Source: Endothia cerciana
Taxonomy: Eukaryota > Ascomycota > Sordariomycetes > Diaporthales > Cryphonectriaceae
Length of the DNA stretch: 64,000 bases
NCBI GenBank assembly: GCA_026119935.1
Contig: JALRMH010000058.1
Coordinates: forward strand, 124,001 to 188,000
Direction of reading: 5' to 3'
The position numbers and the translations under genes were made by a program. Positions 46,461 to 57,199 of this stretch are shown piece by piece. Position 1 is the first letter of the stretch; every line of letters begins with the position of its first letter. The notes beneath the pieces were generated by a model, which was given only the letters and a program-made list of their open reading frames with translations, ran no database searches and had not been told where the DNA came from.

Positions 46461-47426
46461 GTGCGACATCTTTTGTCTGGAGCTGTCGCTTACTACTAAT
46501 CACTCAAGGCGCTTTGAACGTCTCAAAAGAGAAAATCGGGTGTCTGTCGGGTCAGCAACATCCAGGGTTCAACTTGGGCCCCCCCGCGAGACCTTGGAGA
46601 CCATGTCGCGTGGATCTTCAGCCGAATGCCTACACCGGACACAGGGGGACTTGTACCTCTTTCCAAGGGGACGGTTGCAACCGTTGAGGACTTCACGGCG
46701 GTTTCCCTGCCGAGGGTTAACACCTGCCCAGTGTTCGTGCATATGGCGGGCGTCCATACAGCCACTTGAAGCGTGGTGCTGGGAGGGAGTACTGGAGCTG
46801 CTCCGCATCCGCTGGGAGAGGATGGGGAACCTTTGCAACAGGCATGGGGAAAGTTTGGATTCGGTTGCTACACTGCTCCCGGAATGCATCTTCTGGGCCT
46901 CGGCTCGGCAGATGGTCGTTGCTGCCGACGATCCCCTCGGTGATCCAACATCCAAACTCCAGGCCGGCCTATGTCGAGTTCTTCTGGGTCTTTCAGTTTA
47001 CTGTGCGCGGACGCATCGTGTGCATGGACTGCAGATGTTGTGACAGGACGGCGGCTGAAAACCAACGTCCCCGGCAGACTATGATGACAACATCAACAGT
47101 ATTGTGGTAGAGACTCTCACAACCAGCTGGAGCAGATCCAATTTTAGCAACTCGACATACCCATGATCCGGCAATGCTTCCGCAGCGTGGCGGTTGGCGA
47201 TGATCTAGTACAAGAAGACATGATCCCGGGCCCATGCGATGCTTCCTTTGAGAAGGCCACTCGAGACGCCGTAATGGCTACCATTACAGCTACCGGCAGC
47301 CGGGACTCTGGCATTGACGACGAGATCACTGGCGACGGGCTCACCGACGACGGGCTCACCGATGACGAGCGGACTGATGATGAGGTCACTGACGGCGAAG
47401 ATGATGGGGCAGAGTTGGACTGCTGA
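46457..47426 (+). other. Possible decayed or multi-exon gene with acidic C-terminus
   Basis: Overlapping open frames have some coding character. One segment at about 46780-46850 reads LELLRIRWERMGNLCNRHGE. A last frame from ATG 47163 to TGA 47426 (87 aa) ends with an Asp-rich near-repeat (GDGLTDDGLTDDERTDDEVTDGEDD). The frames do not join simply, and no family is recognised. It could be a gene with introns I could not place, or a relic. Its closeness to the assembly gap means that sequence error is also possible. Confidence 0.2.
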
Positions 47427-48519
47427 GTAGGTAGCGAGCTGAACAGTGGTAGTTTTCATATAGTTAATTACTCTTTCTTCTCCTATTCTCTTCTCCTTTT
47501 CTTCTTGTCTTCTTGTCTTTCCTTCCATTCCTCCCCTTCTAACCTTCTCTTTTCTTTTTATTATGAATGGCTACCCGCCAATTGTTACCATGTGTTGTTC
47601 ATCACAGCGGTATCACAGGGTGTTCGCCATGTTTGCTCTTCGCTCAAGTAATTAGTACACGTGTCACAGAGCTAGGAGTATTTACAACATCGGCAAGATA
47701 AAAAATATTTGGACCTTGCAGTCATTATCCGGTGCCATGCTTCTCTGTCTTCCTCAAGGACCTCTATGCCAAATACAGTAGTGAGATCATTCAGAACAGA
47801 GCGGTTGGTTCTAGGCTCTAGTGGTATTATCAGCTAAATTGCTAGTGGAGTGAAAGGGGGTGGCGTGGGTGCGACATCTGTTAGTGCTGGTGCCCAAGTA
47901 CGCAGGGGGGACCCTAACACTTACACCGCGGGAGGTAGACTCAAGTGATCACCCCCGCCTGCGAGGCTGCCAGAGGAGGTACGCAACTGATCCTTCCAGC
48001 TTATCGCCCACAGCGTTGAGTAATCAGGCCGCTCCTGAAGAGTCCCGGGCGAGAGAGAGGGAGGCCTTTAGACCCGGTAACCCTGGATTCCATCACTGGT
48101 CGGCCGAAACCTGCAGAATCCCCCCACATGGCGAGCCAAGTGCTGCCACTTGTTGCTGGCCCGATTCTTACGTGAGACGTTGCCTACGACGTAGTCTAGC
48201 CTATTCACATAGAATACATCGGTAGAGTGTGGGTGTCGCCTGCTGACTGTAGGATTTAGGGGTTATCATGCCTGCGGTGCGGTGCCACGTTCAGAGAGGG
48301 GGACAGCCTCGACTGGGACTCATCGAACCTCGGCGTGATAAATCCTGCCTCAAGGCGGGGAACGACAGGCCTCCGCCTCACACCACCTCAGAATAAGTAA
48401 CCCACACAACATCGAGGGATCTTGATAGCTGCTCCGGCGGTACCGCATCGCGTTCAAGTAATCACCAGTGGTCTACCTGCAGGGCAGGGCAGGGCCTTCT
48501 CGACAATCCCGCAGCAGCC
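47427..48519. other. Intergenic, no gene recognised
   Basis: A pyrimidine-rich stretch (about 47465-47555) and otherwise featureless DNA lie here. No gene can be supported. The last 100 bases are probably the leader of the epoxide hydrolase gene. Confidence 0.4.
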
Positions 48520-49518
48520 ATGGATTCCCTCACCAGGAAGACTGTCGTCACCAGACGCGGCCTCACCTACACTTACTACGTCACGCCCGCCGCAGAGGGC
48601 AAGCCCACACTGCTCCTGCAGCACGGCTTCCCGGATTCCGCCGCGGAGTGGGAGGACCTCATCACCAGCCACCTCAGGCCCGCCGGCTACGGCGCCATCG
48701 CCCCGGACATGCTCGGGTACGCCGGGACCTCCAAGCCGGACGACCCGGCGCAGTACAAGCCCAGCGGGATCGCCGCCGACCTGGCAGACATCCTCGACGC
48801 CGAGGGCCTGGGCAAGGTGATCTCGCTCGGGCACGACTGGGGCTCGCGCGCGGCGCAGTCCCTGTACAACCAGTTCCCCGAGCGGGTCTCGGGCCTGGCC
48901 ATGTTCAACACCGGCTACAGCCCGGCCGGCCCCGCCCCGTTCGACCTGGACGCCGCGCTCGTGCAGACGGAGAAGGCCCTGGGGAGGGGCATGTTATGGT
49001 ACTGGAAGTTCTTCACCGCGGACGACGGGGCGCGGCTGCTGCGGGAGAACGCCGACGTCATGTTCGACGCGCTCCACGCGCCGCAGAGCTGGGCAGACAT
49101 CCTCTGCGTCGAGGGGGCCACGCGGAAGGCTGTCGTGGGCCGGGGGGAGGGGTTCGACCTGACGAGGCGGCCCTACGCCACCGGGGAGATGAGGCGGGCC
49201 TTTGTCGAGAGGATGCGGAGGGACGGGTTCGAGGGCCCGACGTGCTGGTACAAGAGCGTGGTGTTCGGCCACCAGGATGGGGACGGCAGGCCGGAGAATA
49301 ACGTCGTCAAGGTGCCGACGCTGTACGTGGCGTACAAGGACGACCTCCTCTGCAGGCCGGAGCTGATGGTCCCCGCCATACAGGCGGGCCTCCTGCCGCA
49401 GCTGACGAGCATCACGCTCGAAGGGGCACACTGGGGACTGGTCGAGAACCCGAAGCCCCTCGGGGAGGCGGTGTTGGAGTGGCTGGGCAAGAACTTTTGG
49501 GCTGGGTCCCGGACATAA
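48520..49518 (+). CDS. Epoxide hydrolase-like alpha/beta-hydrolase
   Basis: One exon encodes 332 aa with the alpha/beta-hydrolase fold of soluble epoxide hydrolases and haloalkane dehalogenase relatives. The oxyanion motif HGFPDS is at 35-40. The nucleophile is Asp106 in SLGHDWGSR, an aspartate as in epoxide hydrolases and not the serine of esterases. The cap domain offers candidate ring-opening tyrosines (Tyr161 in LWYWKFF and Tyr244 in CWYKS). The acid is Asp274 or Asp275 (AYKDD) and the general base His304 (LEGAHWGLVE). The reaction would convert epoxides to vicinal diols, in detoxification or secondary metabolism. There is no signal peptide, so it is cytosolic. The ATG at 48520 (MDSLTRKTVVTRRG) puts the motifs at normal distances. 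No metabolic partner gene lies next to it. Confidence 0.92.
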   Translation: MDSLTRKTVVTRRGLTYTYYVTPAAEGKPTLLLQHGFPDSAAEWEDLITSHLRPAGYGAIAPDMLGYAGTSKPDDPAQYKPSGIAADLADILDAEGLGKVISLGHDWGSRAAQSLYNQFPERVSGLAMFNTGYSPAGPAPFDLDAALVQTEKALGRGMLWYWKFFTADDGARLLRENADVMFDALHAPQSWADILCVEGATRKAVVGRGEGFDLTRRPYATGEMRRAFVERMRRDGFEGPTCWYKSVVFGHQDGDGRPENNVVKVPTLYVAYKDDLLCRPELMVPAIQAGLLPQLTSITLEGAHWGLVENPKPLGEAVLEWLGKNFWAGSRT

Positions 49519-50417
49519 GAAGCTATCACACTTCCAGATAGGACTCTAGACAGCTAGAGCGCGCCTAAGAGGGACACATGAGCGCACCTAGCTCGGTCTT
49601 GGACGTACCGATTTCTACCATGACCATGCTATATGTTTACCCAGATCTATCGTGTTCATCCCGACTTTGCCCAGTACGTTGTTTTATACGACCGATGCAG
49701 CTTCTTTGTGAGCCGAGCCTGCATCCAGTCACTGAACCAAGATAGAATGATGAGGGCGATGGTGATGCCCACTCCCATGCCGGGGTACACGGGACCCAGG
49801 ATGCACGTGTGTAATGATATCGAAGTGTAAACACGGGGCTGGCTCGTCCTCGGCACGGTCCATCTTACAAGCAAGCCTCAGAGAACCAATGGACTAATAA
49901 TACCATATCATCTAGGCCTTATATAACCTTGTCTGGGGGACGGAAATTTATGGGATCCCAGCAGGCAGCCCCTCTCGGATCCACCCGTCTTGCTCTGCCG
50001 TCTCAATCAGGTCCACGAGCCCCTTAAGAGGGATATCGACCGGGTATTGCTCCAGAAGGGTCACTAAATTGCGCTCTTCGTCGTTGTCTTGAGAGAGGCG
50101 AGGCTGAAGAAAATCTCGCCATGTAATTCGAGCAGCGGTAGCAGCGCTGGTAACTAGGGCAATTGCCTTGAGTCTCGCGTAGGATCTTTGATAAATAAAA
50201 TAAAAGAATTAGTCGATCAGCTAGTCAGATAATCATATCCAGGTCAAATAGAGTCATACTTGATCGAGGCATCTGACTGTAGTAATAAAACCTGATTCCT
50301 CATCGAAAACAGCTCGCCAGATTGCTAGACGTATCTCGCCAGGAGAACCTCCCTTCATGTCTGTCTTTTAAGGTGGCTTGATGACTATAACCATGCGGGC
50401 TTGGCCTTCGTTACCGC
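49519..50417. other. Intergenic and possible 3-prime remnant on the minus strand
   Basis: Besides the MFS-like fragment, the minus strand at about 50390-49950 has two short open segments (GEIRLAIWRAVFDEESGFIT and, after an intron-like gap, YARLKAIALVTSAATAARI ... LLEQYPVDIPLKGLVDLIE). These look protein-like and could be a lost continuation of the gene at 50418. No function is recognised. Confidence 0.25.
49630..49880 (-). pseudogene. Fragment resembling an MFS transporter
   Basis: On the minus strand, one frame of about 70 codons has a hydrophobic helix followed by a basic loop: ILGPVYPGMGVGITIALIIL, then WFSDWMQARLTKK. This resembles the loop after a transmembrane helix in DHA1-type fungal MFS drug transporters (LGPGLG...SDR...RLTKK). 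Nothing else of a roughly 500-residue transporter is found on either side, and stops follow. If the resemblance is real, this is a short relic. Confidence 0.3.
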
Positions 50418-51214
50418 TCATCCATGGACCAAGTAGGTATTGGTCCAGCCCTTGACTACACTTTTCCACGTTTGTGAATGTGCGGATAAGATGATGACGG
50501 TGCGGAGACGAGGCTCAATCATATAGGAGCTGTCAAGCATCTTCTGGAGCCCTTTGCGAGGGATGTATTTCGAGGGGCCGATCTCTTCGATGGACTGGAG
50601 AAACCGTTTGACATGAAGGGAGGACGAGTTGTTAGCAGTATGCATGCGAGACTTGTCGATATGGCGGATAAGCCATCTGTGGGGCCGTTCGTGAATTTGG
50701 GAGATGGCCACTTTGACTGTGAGCTTCTGCTCGATAGCACCGTAGTCGTGGCTATTGAGTTGGTAAAAAAAAAAGGTAAAAAAAAAAATTTAGCAAGTGC
50801 AATTGCTGTTGGATGGAGGTTTGCTGAATAAAGGTGGTATTTAGTGCATACATACCGGCACTTATCGCTATTAGCGCTAAGAAGGTCTTGAGAAGCGTCG
50901 AAATGCTCTGGGGAAAATCGGTATTCCGAGAAAGTGGGAGTGGGCATGGCAATATTATCCCAGTGGGGGGAGAAGATGGCTTCCAAGGCACGTTCGAGAT
51001 CACCACTGTACTCGGTGTCCACTACATTGCGGGTGGAAGAGGGCGAAGACGGCGACGCTCCATTGTTTACTGCTGTGCAATCGTCATCACTGTCGATATA
51101 GATAGTAGAGGTGATAGAGGGAGAGGATGTCATCTTGTGCGTGCTGTTGTGGAATAAGAAGAGGGACGAGTCGAAGTGCTTTTTGTCTTTGTTTGTGATT
51201 TGGCTTGGTATCAT
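50418..51214 (-). CDS. Uncharacterised two-exon protein with a SIM-like acidic N-terminus
   Basis: Minus-strand exons 51214-50856 and 50751-50418, joined across a 104-bp intron (donor GTATGT, acceptor CAATAG, phase 2), give 230 aa, or 203 aa from a second ATG at 51133. After the second ATG come MTSSPSITSTIYIDSDDDC, where hydrophobic residues followed by Ser and Asp resemble a SUMO-interacting motif, a Ser-rich linker, and LERALEAIFSPHWDN. The second exon encodes ISQIHERPHRWLIRHIDKSR, LHVKRFLQSIEEIGPSKYIP and RTVIILSAHSQTWKSVVKGW, probably a small folded domain. I recognise no family. It ends at a TGA, beyond which further open minus-strand segments hint that a longer ancestor may have been truncated. 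Codon use is less GC-biased than in nearby enzymes, suggesting an orphan or fast-evolving gene. Confidence 0.5.
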
Positions 51215-51815
51215 GGTGAGGACAGGATGTGTCCTGTAGTTTGATTTGATTCAACTCGACATTTTTTCTTTGTAACTTGATGGAACAACGTCGGGGGTGA
51301 AGTGAACTAAATAGAATTGGACTCGATCTAGAGATCACAGTGTCTGTGGCTGGCAAAGGCAGCTTGACTTGTCCTAGCAGCAGGCAAATGGGCGTGGTGA
51401 TGAGTTAATAGCGAGCATCATATCCACGAAAGAAATCAGTTCGTGTCAGATCATGCAAGACTTGGAATCTTCCATTTTCTCTCTCTTCTGCTCTTCATTT
51501 CTCAAAGAGGAGAACTATTGTAGGGATGTGCCGACTCTATCTCACACGGTCTTATAGGAAGATACGTTGCCATCCTGGACCAGAAGGTTTGAAGATGCCC
51601 ACTAATTATTGCCCATGGGTTGTGAACTTTGCTAGGTATGGAAAGACTCAACACGGACTATCAACTGGCTATGATGTAATGCTGTGGGCTATAATGGCGG
51701 CAAGGCAGTATGAGACTATGTCTCAGCAGCTTTGAATCGACATCCATGTCGGTGGCAACGCCAAGATGTCGTCGTGTAGGACTTAGCCACTTCATTGAAG
51801 GTTGAGGCCGTACAT

Positions 51816-51858
<43 letters not shown>

Positions 51859-52231
51859 TTCACAATGTACGCTCAAGCCAGCAGCAGACGTCGCAAGACA
51901 AACTTCAAAATTCTGTCGTCATTCTCGCACAACATCTGGACCCCATCAACAATCGCCGTCAGGTCACGAGTCATCTATTTCGGCTGCTAGGTTGATCCCC
52001 CTCTTTCAGAGTTCACCTCTGATGCCCGTCTGACTCCAGCCTGAAAGCAGCCTTCTGGTGATGGAAGTCTGGTCTCTAGAGAGGGACTTCATCACCATTA
52101 CTCCGAAATCACCGACTAGAATCTAGTGTTTTGCCCTCTTCTCTCGTCTCTCATCCCCCTCTCGGCTGTACCTCAGATAGCAGTTGCGAGACCTGGTCAA
52201 GCTGAAAACTAGTGCCCGCAGTGATATGCGT
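51215..52231. other. Intergenic with CAG microsatellite
   Basis: An array of CAG then TAG triplets lies at 51815-51858. Short frames are present, but none is recognisable. The right end is the 3-prime flank of the carotenoid oxygenase. Confidence 0.4.
51815..51858. repeat. CAG/TAG trinucleotide microsatellite
   Basis: About eleven CAG units are followed by three or four TAG units in intergenic DNA. Confidence 0.9.
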
Positions 52232-54164
52232 CTAGTTCGGGCAGTGCAGCCCGTGAAGCCCAAACCCGACCGCAAAGTCCATCTCGGCCCGTCCCATCTC
52301 CTCCATCGTCCTGGCGTCCAGGCAGACCAGATAGCTCTTCTCCGAGAAGCCGTCCAACACCACACTCAGCAGCACCCCGTCGTCTTCCTCCTCGCCAGCA
52401 GGGCGCGGCACAAAGATCGCCTCGGCCGGGGTGTGGCCGGCGGGGTTGTTCCACGACAGCGCCTCCCGGGTGACGGTGTCCGTCTTGACAATTGTGTCGA
52501 GGAGGGTGGACTTGCCGCTCTGCGGAAGACTGTACATGTACCGATAGGGCCTGGTGTGGTATCGCGGGTTGATGGTGGGCAGCTCGCCGGTATGTGGGCT
52601 GGGGATGGCGAAGACCTGCTCAGGCCTGGGAGACTCCGTGACTGTGGGCTGTCTGGCCTCGGTGGGTGCCATGGGGAGAGGAATGCGGACCTTCCACCTC
52701 ACCAGACTACTCAGGGTGTTCTTGACCTTGGCCTCGCTCGAGTAGGCCTTCTCGGCCTCGCCGTTGACATTGAGGATGGTGTCGTGGTAGAACTTGTGAA
52801 GGATGTCTGTGTTCGGGAAGTCGACGACATCGCAGAACAGGTCGACAGCATCACCAGTGTCATGAGCACCTCTGTCCTCCGGGGCCACGAGCACGTCCCA
52901 ACAGTTGACGCTGTGGAAGAAGAAGGCCGCAGGCGTCTCGAATTCGGCTACGACGCCGTGGCCGTGAAGCCGGTCCACCACGAACCAATTGCAGACCCGT
53001 CTCTTGTCGAATGGCTCTATGGCCTCCAGGAGATTGCCCTTCCAGGGGACGCTGAGTCCCATCTTGGCAAAGTGGGTGCTCGGCACCCTCAGCACCACGA
53101 ACCTCTCGCTCAGGAAGAAGCTGTGGATATAGGCCGGGGGCAGGGCTGGCCGCGAGAAGGTCGCCAGGACGTCCGTCTTCCCAGTGGCAGCGGACACCCT
53201 GAACACCCTGTAGATGGCCTGCCGGCCTCCCTGGATGTTGTAGTTGAAGACGTCGCCCGTCTTCGGATCACGCTGGGCATGCGCGCAGGACATCGCGCCC
53301 TTCAGCTCAGGGTGCAGGTCGCTCTGCAGGGCTGCGTTGCCAATGGGCTCGAGGGTCGCTGCATCCACCGCGCGCAGGCAGGCCGTGTCGGAGGTGATCC
53401 ACATCTTCTTCGTGTCTGCGCGGTGACCGCTGGACGTGGCAGGTGCTGTCGCCTGGCCGTCGGCCCTGTCGCCGTCGGCCCTGGCGTCGATTGCACTGTT
53501 GGAGGACGGCCCACCCGAGAACAAGCCTGGGATCTCAATGGAAGGCAGCACAGTAACGTTCATGTTGTCGTATTTCGTCGCCTCCTTCCCCTGGTCTAGC
53601 GCCCTGAAGCAGCTCATGGCCTTGCCGAAGATGCCAATGCATGGGTCCGCCTTCTGCGCGAAGCTGATGACACCTTTAAAGGAACCCTTCTCCTGGACCC
53701 GTCTGACAAAATCGTCGGTCTGTCGTCTCGAAGAGTAGAACACCTTAACCTGGTCGCCGTCGGAGACCGTGATGTCGAAGCGGTGTAGGTGGGCCAGGCC
53801 GTCGAACCAGTGGGAGATGAGAACCGCTCCATCCTTGCCCTGCCCATAGCCTTGCTTTGCTCCATCAATCTTGCGGCCCCCTGGGCCGTTGCGGAAGAGT
53901 GAGCCCGCTGCCCAGACGGGGATGGTCCCTCTGACGGCGAGCTTGATGGGACCGCGATACTCGATCAGGTTGTTGAACTGGTGTATGGTCAGCCTTGGGA
54001 CGTATCAGGCTGGAAGGAGGGGGACGACATGCCCCAGCCTCGTTTGGCCACTCGAGGTAGGCTCCACTGGTGAGGTTCCTGGCGACCTCATCACGATCAA
54101 TCTGCTCTTCAGCAGCTGTCCTTCGAGTAGGTGCCGCAGGAGCACCGTCTGCTGGTTTACCCAT
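52232..54164 (-). CDS. Carotenoid cleavage oxygenase (CAO-2/CarT-like)
   Basis: Minus-strand exons 54164-54033 and 53977-52232 give 625 aa, close to the length of fungal torulene dioxygenases. The 55-bp intron between them starts with GC and not GT (GCATGT...CTGAC...CACCAG); removing it joins AYLEWPNEAG to FNNLIEYRGPIKLAVRG and restores the family N-terminus, followed by TIPVWAAGSLFRNGPGG and LISHWFDGLAHLHRF. Four iron-binding His candidates are at 277 (CAHAQRDPKTGD), 329 (YIHSFFLSERF), 399 (FFFHSVNCWD) and about 619 (FGLHGLH near the C-terminus). Such enzymes cleave carotenoids with non-haem Fe(II) and O2; CAO-2/CarT cuts torulene on the way to neurosporaxanthin. No phytoene synthase, desaturase or rhodopsin gene lies in the window, so the exact substrate is open. 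The protein looks soluble. Confidence 0.88.
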
Positions 54165-55669
54165 GTCTGATCTGGCAGTGGTACAGACGCTGAGTAAAGA
54201 TTGTCTTGTCAAGCCTGTGCCTGAAGATCTGGAGCGAAGTGTCTGTTATAGCCTCGAGTAGTTGGCGAGTGGGGTAAGGCGAAGTGGGATTTTGTCTTCT
54301 TCCCTCAACGGGTTGAATGGGGACCTGATGGCGGTTTTTAAGTGAGTTTCCTGGGCAACAAGCCTTTCACATGCATCGTGCCCACTCGCCTGTGGTAAAG
54401 GAAATCATGGGATCGCACCTGTCGCACATTATGGATCGCACCTGTCGCACGCTATAGTCGCTGGGGCTGGCCTGGTAATACGGATAGTCTTAGAGCCGCA
54501 GGAGGGCATCATCTTCTTCCCGGTACTGGCTGGTGAGGGACATGAGTCTAACCTATGTCGCGTTCGGGTAACCGACAAGTGGTCAGATGTGCCCTTAGGC
54601 ACAAAGCTACGGTGGGGCCATGAATGGCGAAGCACACGGGCCCATGCAGCTAGACCTTTCGAATTGGGACAAAGCTCCAGGTGCACCTCGAATGCATTTC
54701 CTAGTAGGGGATGGAGAGGCCCCCACCCCCTAGACTGAGGCTATGTTGAACACCATGACACCCGTCATGAAGGCCTGGCCACCACCGTTTTTCACTTAGG
54801 CTACCTCTAATCGTGACTGCCTAAATTAATGGGGCCTATCATGTAGACCCATTCTGTGAGGTTCACACCATGGTTTGTATTGGATTTTCAAGCCCCTGGG
54901 ATAGGTAATGGTGGTGTTAACGTGCTGGTCGAGTCTGGTCGTGCTGGTGTTGGAAGGCGTCATGCGATTGTCAGCACTTCTGCTGTCAGAGTCCTTCCTT
55001 ATCGTCCTTCGAGATGTGCTGGACAGTGGCTCCAGACTGATGAATTAGGGCATGGAGGGACCAAAGGAATAGGTGCAGTACGATAATGACATCTACACGC
55101 ATCCCAAAGCTATGTCGACAATGTGAAGACCAGGAGGCACACGCTAATCCGATATTGTACATGGGCAGAGACATCTGGCCTGGAAGCCAAAGACGAGAAC
55201 CACTTTTTTATCAAAAGGAAAGGAAGGAAAAGGACAAATGCCCGGGTATGGCCGGCGAGCTGGAAGTTTCAAAGAGTGCACAAAGCTTGTGGGGCAGTCA
55301 GAAAAGATGGTCAGGCTGCCAGCCCTCCTCCAACAGGCGAGGCTGAGAGACATGTAGCCAGGATCCCACGGCAGGTCCAGGATGCGCCAAGGTTCAGAGA
55401 CGATATCCTCTCCGCGGAATAGCTGTATCTTTCAGACCATGGAGCTTGTAGCGGCAGACCAGCCTTCAAAGCCGGCACGGGGATAACCTGTCCACTTCAC
55501 AGTCCATGTCAATACTTCACCCATTTACCTGTGGAGACCGCTGGCATGCAGGCGATTATCAAAGGGCTCACTTACCTCTGAAAGCACCTGCACTACCATC
55601 CTGAAAATCCCACCACCTCTGAGGTCCTGCCCCAAGACCCAAGCCTTGCTCCATTACAACCTCACCAAG
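54165..55669. other. Intergenic, no gene recognised
   Basis: About 1.5 kb lies between the divergent starts of the carotenoid oxygenase and the DUF1810 gene. A near-direct repeat (GGATCGCACCTGTCGCAC at about 54411 and 54433) is visible. Nothing coding can be supported. Confidence 0.4.
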
Positions 55670-56371
55670 ATGTCTAGGCTTTCAGCTTCCAGTCCAGCTA
55701 CTACCTCAGGAGCCTCGACAGACAGCAGACTGGTGCCGGGCGAGGACCCATACAGCCTCGAGCGCTACATCCATGCCCAGGACGCAGCTCAGATCTTCGA
55801 CCGCGTTGTGGCAGCCATCCGCAATGGCCACGAGAAACCCCAGCCTGCCTCCTGGGTGTGGTGCGTCTTCCCACAGATGGATGGCTGCTGGACAAGCAAG
55901 CCCGTGAGAGGCCCCAGACGTGACCTCTGGCCCCATGGCCACGCCCTCGCCAACCTCGACGAGGCTCGTGCCATCCTAAAACACCCCATCCTCGGCCCTC
56001 GCATCTGTGCCGCGGCGCAGGCCGTGCTCCACAGCCCCCACGTCGACAAGTTCACAATCATGAGCAACATGTATATGGATGTCGCCCGTCTGCACTCCTC
56101 TATCACTATATTCTGCCAGGCAGCGCGCCACCCCGTCTGCATGCATGGCAGGGTGCAGTTTGAGGAGATGGGGGAGGATATCGTGTTCCGCAAGGTGCTG
56201 GACAAGTACTTCGTCCGCGAGCCCGACAGCGATAACGAAGACTACTTCGTGAAGAGGAAGTGTGGTTCGCGTCACGCGCCAACCATGAAGCGCCTCAAGG
56301 AGCTGCAGGCGAAGGCCACAGCGGAGCGCCGGGCCTCACCAGGCAACACGTGTGTCTGTGGACGTGGCTAG
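55670..56371 (+). CDS. DUF1810 family protein
   Basis: A single exon from ATG 55670 encodes 233 aa. After a Ser/Thr-rich leader of about 20 residues comes the DUF1810 domain: DPYSLERYIHAQ, then IFDRVVAAIRNGHEKPQPASWVWCVFPQMDG, HALANLDEARAILKHPILGPRICAAAQAVL, and a C-terminal helical part with MHGRVQFEEMGEDIVFRKVLDKYF. The spacing of the Trp-rich WVWCVFPQ block and the LDEARA.L.HP.LG.R block is what defines the family in bacteria and fungi. Its biochemical role is not established. The C-terminal 30 residues are basic (CGSRHAPTMKRLKELQAKATAERR) and specific to this copy. The protein is likely cytosolic. No neighbour gives functional context. Confidence 0.88.
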   Translation: MSRLSASSPATTSGASTDSRLVPGEDPYSLERYIHAQDAAQIFDRVVAAIRNGHEKPQPASWVWCVFPQMDGCWTSKPVRGPRRDLWPHGHALANLDEARAILKHPILGPRICAAAQAVLHSPHVDKFTIMSNMYMDVARLHSSITIFCQAARHPVCMHGRVQFEEMGEDIVFRKVLDKYFVREPDSDNEDYFVKRKCGSRHAPTMKRLKELQAKATAERRASPGNTCVCGRG

Positions 56372-57199
56372 GCCGCGATTGGTGCCATGTAGGATGGCAC
56401 CCAGAACCAGATGGAATGCGCGAGTGTTGCGCGGGCTGCCAGGAAGTAAGTTCAGAGCTTTCCAGTGTATTTCTGGATGGGCATTCCTGGCCGATCTTCT
56501 GAAGCACATGCTGAACATCATCACTAGCACTGTCGAATAGGAGAAAGAGACTGCCACACATCAGGCAAGAGGGCGCTGTGGGGTCAGTGTAGCGGGATTG
56601 GCAGGTAGCAGGAGCAAGAACAAAAGGAGCGAGCGGGACAGCAGAGGCAGGTAGACACCAGCTTGACAATGATGGAAGAGATACCCAATGTTCTTTTGCT
56701 ACCTGTCGTGACGAGGACATAATACGGGCCTTATCATCATGAAAAAGAACCGAAGGTTATGGCGGCAGGTGTAAAAGGCAGAGCAGTAAAGATATTGGCG
56801 TTTGACATTTTGAGTAATAGGCAACCAATTTTCGTGACAGGCGCGGGTTCAGTGCTGCTTGGAAAAACTCCCTCCTCCCCCCCCCCCAAAAAGTCCAGCC
56901 CACAACTTCGCCTGCAGAGTCTCTCTGCACAAAAGGTCGACAGGGCCAACCCATCACAAGACCAAACAAACTCCTGCCAGACTTCAGGCCCTGCATTCAC
57001 AAGACACCTACAGTCCATTCCTCAGCCAACACATTCCCGTCGGTCTCCCCTTCTCAGCCTGACGTTGTCTGCTACGACCATCCCAGAGACTCCCCCGTGC
57101 TCCAAAGCCTCTTCGCCGTATGCTGCTGCCTCCACGCAACTATTCTCGGTTGCCAATCCCTTATTTCTTGGCTGTAGCTCCGCTAACAGGATACAGGCC
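56372..57199. other. Intergenic and probable 5-prime leader of the 2EXR gene
   Basis: The frame of the next gene is open upstream to an ATG at 56759, but the encoded sequence there is unstructured and pyrimidine-rich at DNA level, more like a leader. It is kept as an alternative N-terminus only. Confidence 0.35.

Noticed and set aside
52184..53599. Plus-strand frame of 471 codons opposite the carotenoid oxygenase
   Set aside because: Antisense shadow; the minus strand carries the four conserved His motifs.
56759..57199. Upstream 147-residue N-terminal extension of the 2EXR protein
   Set aside because: The extension is low-complexity and reads like a pyrimidine-rich leader; it is kept only as an alternative start.
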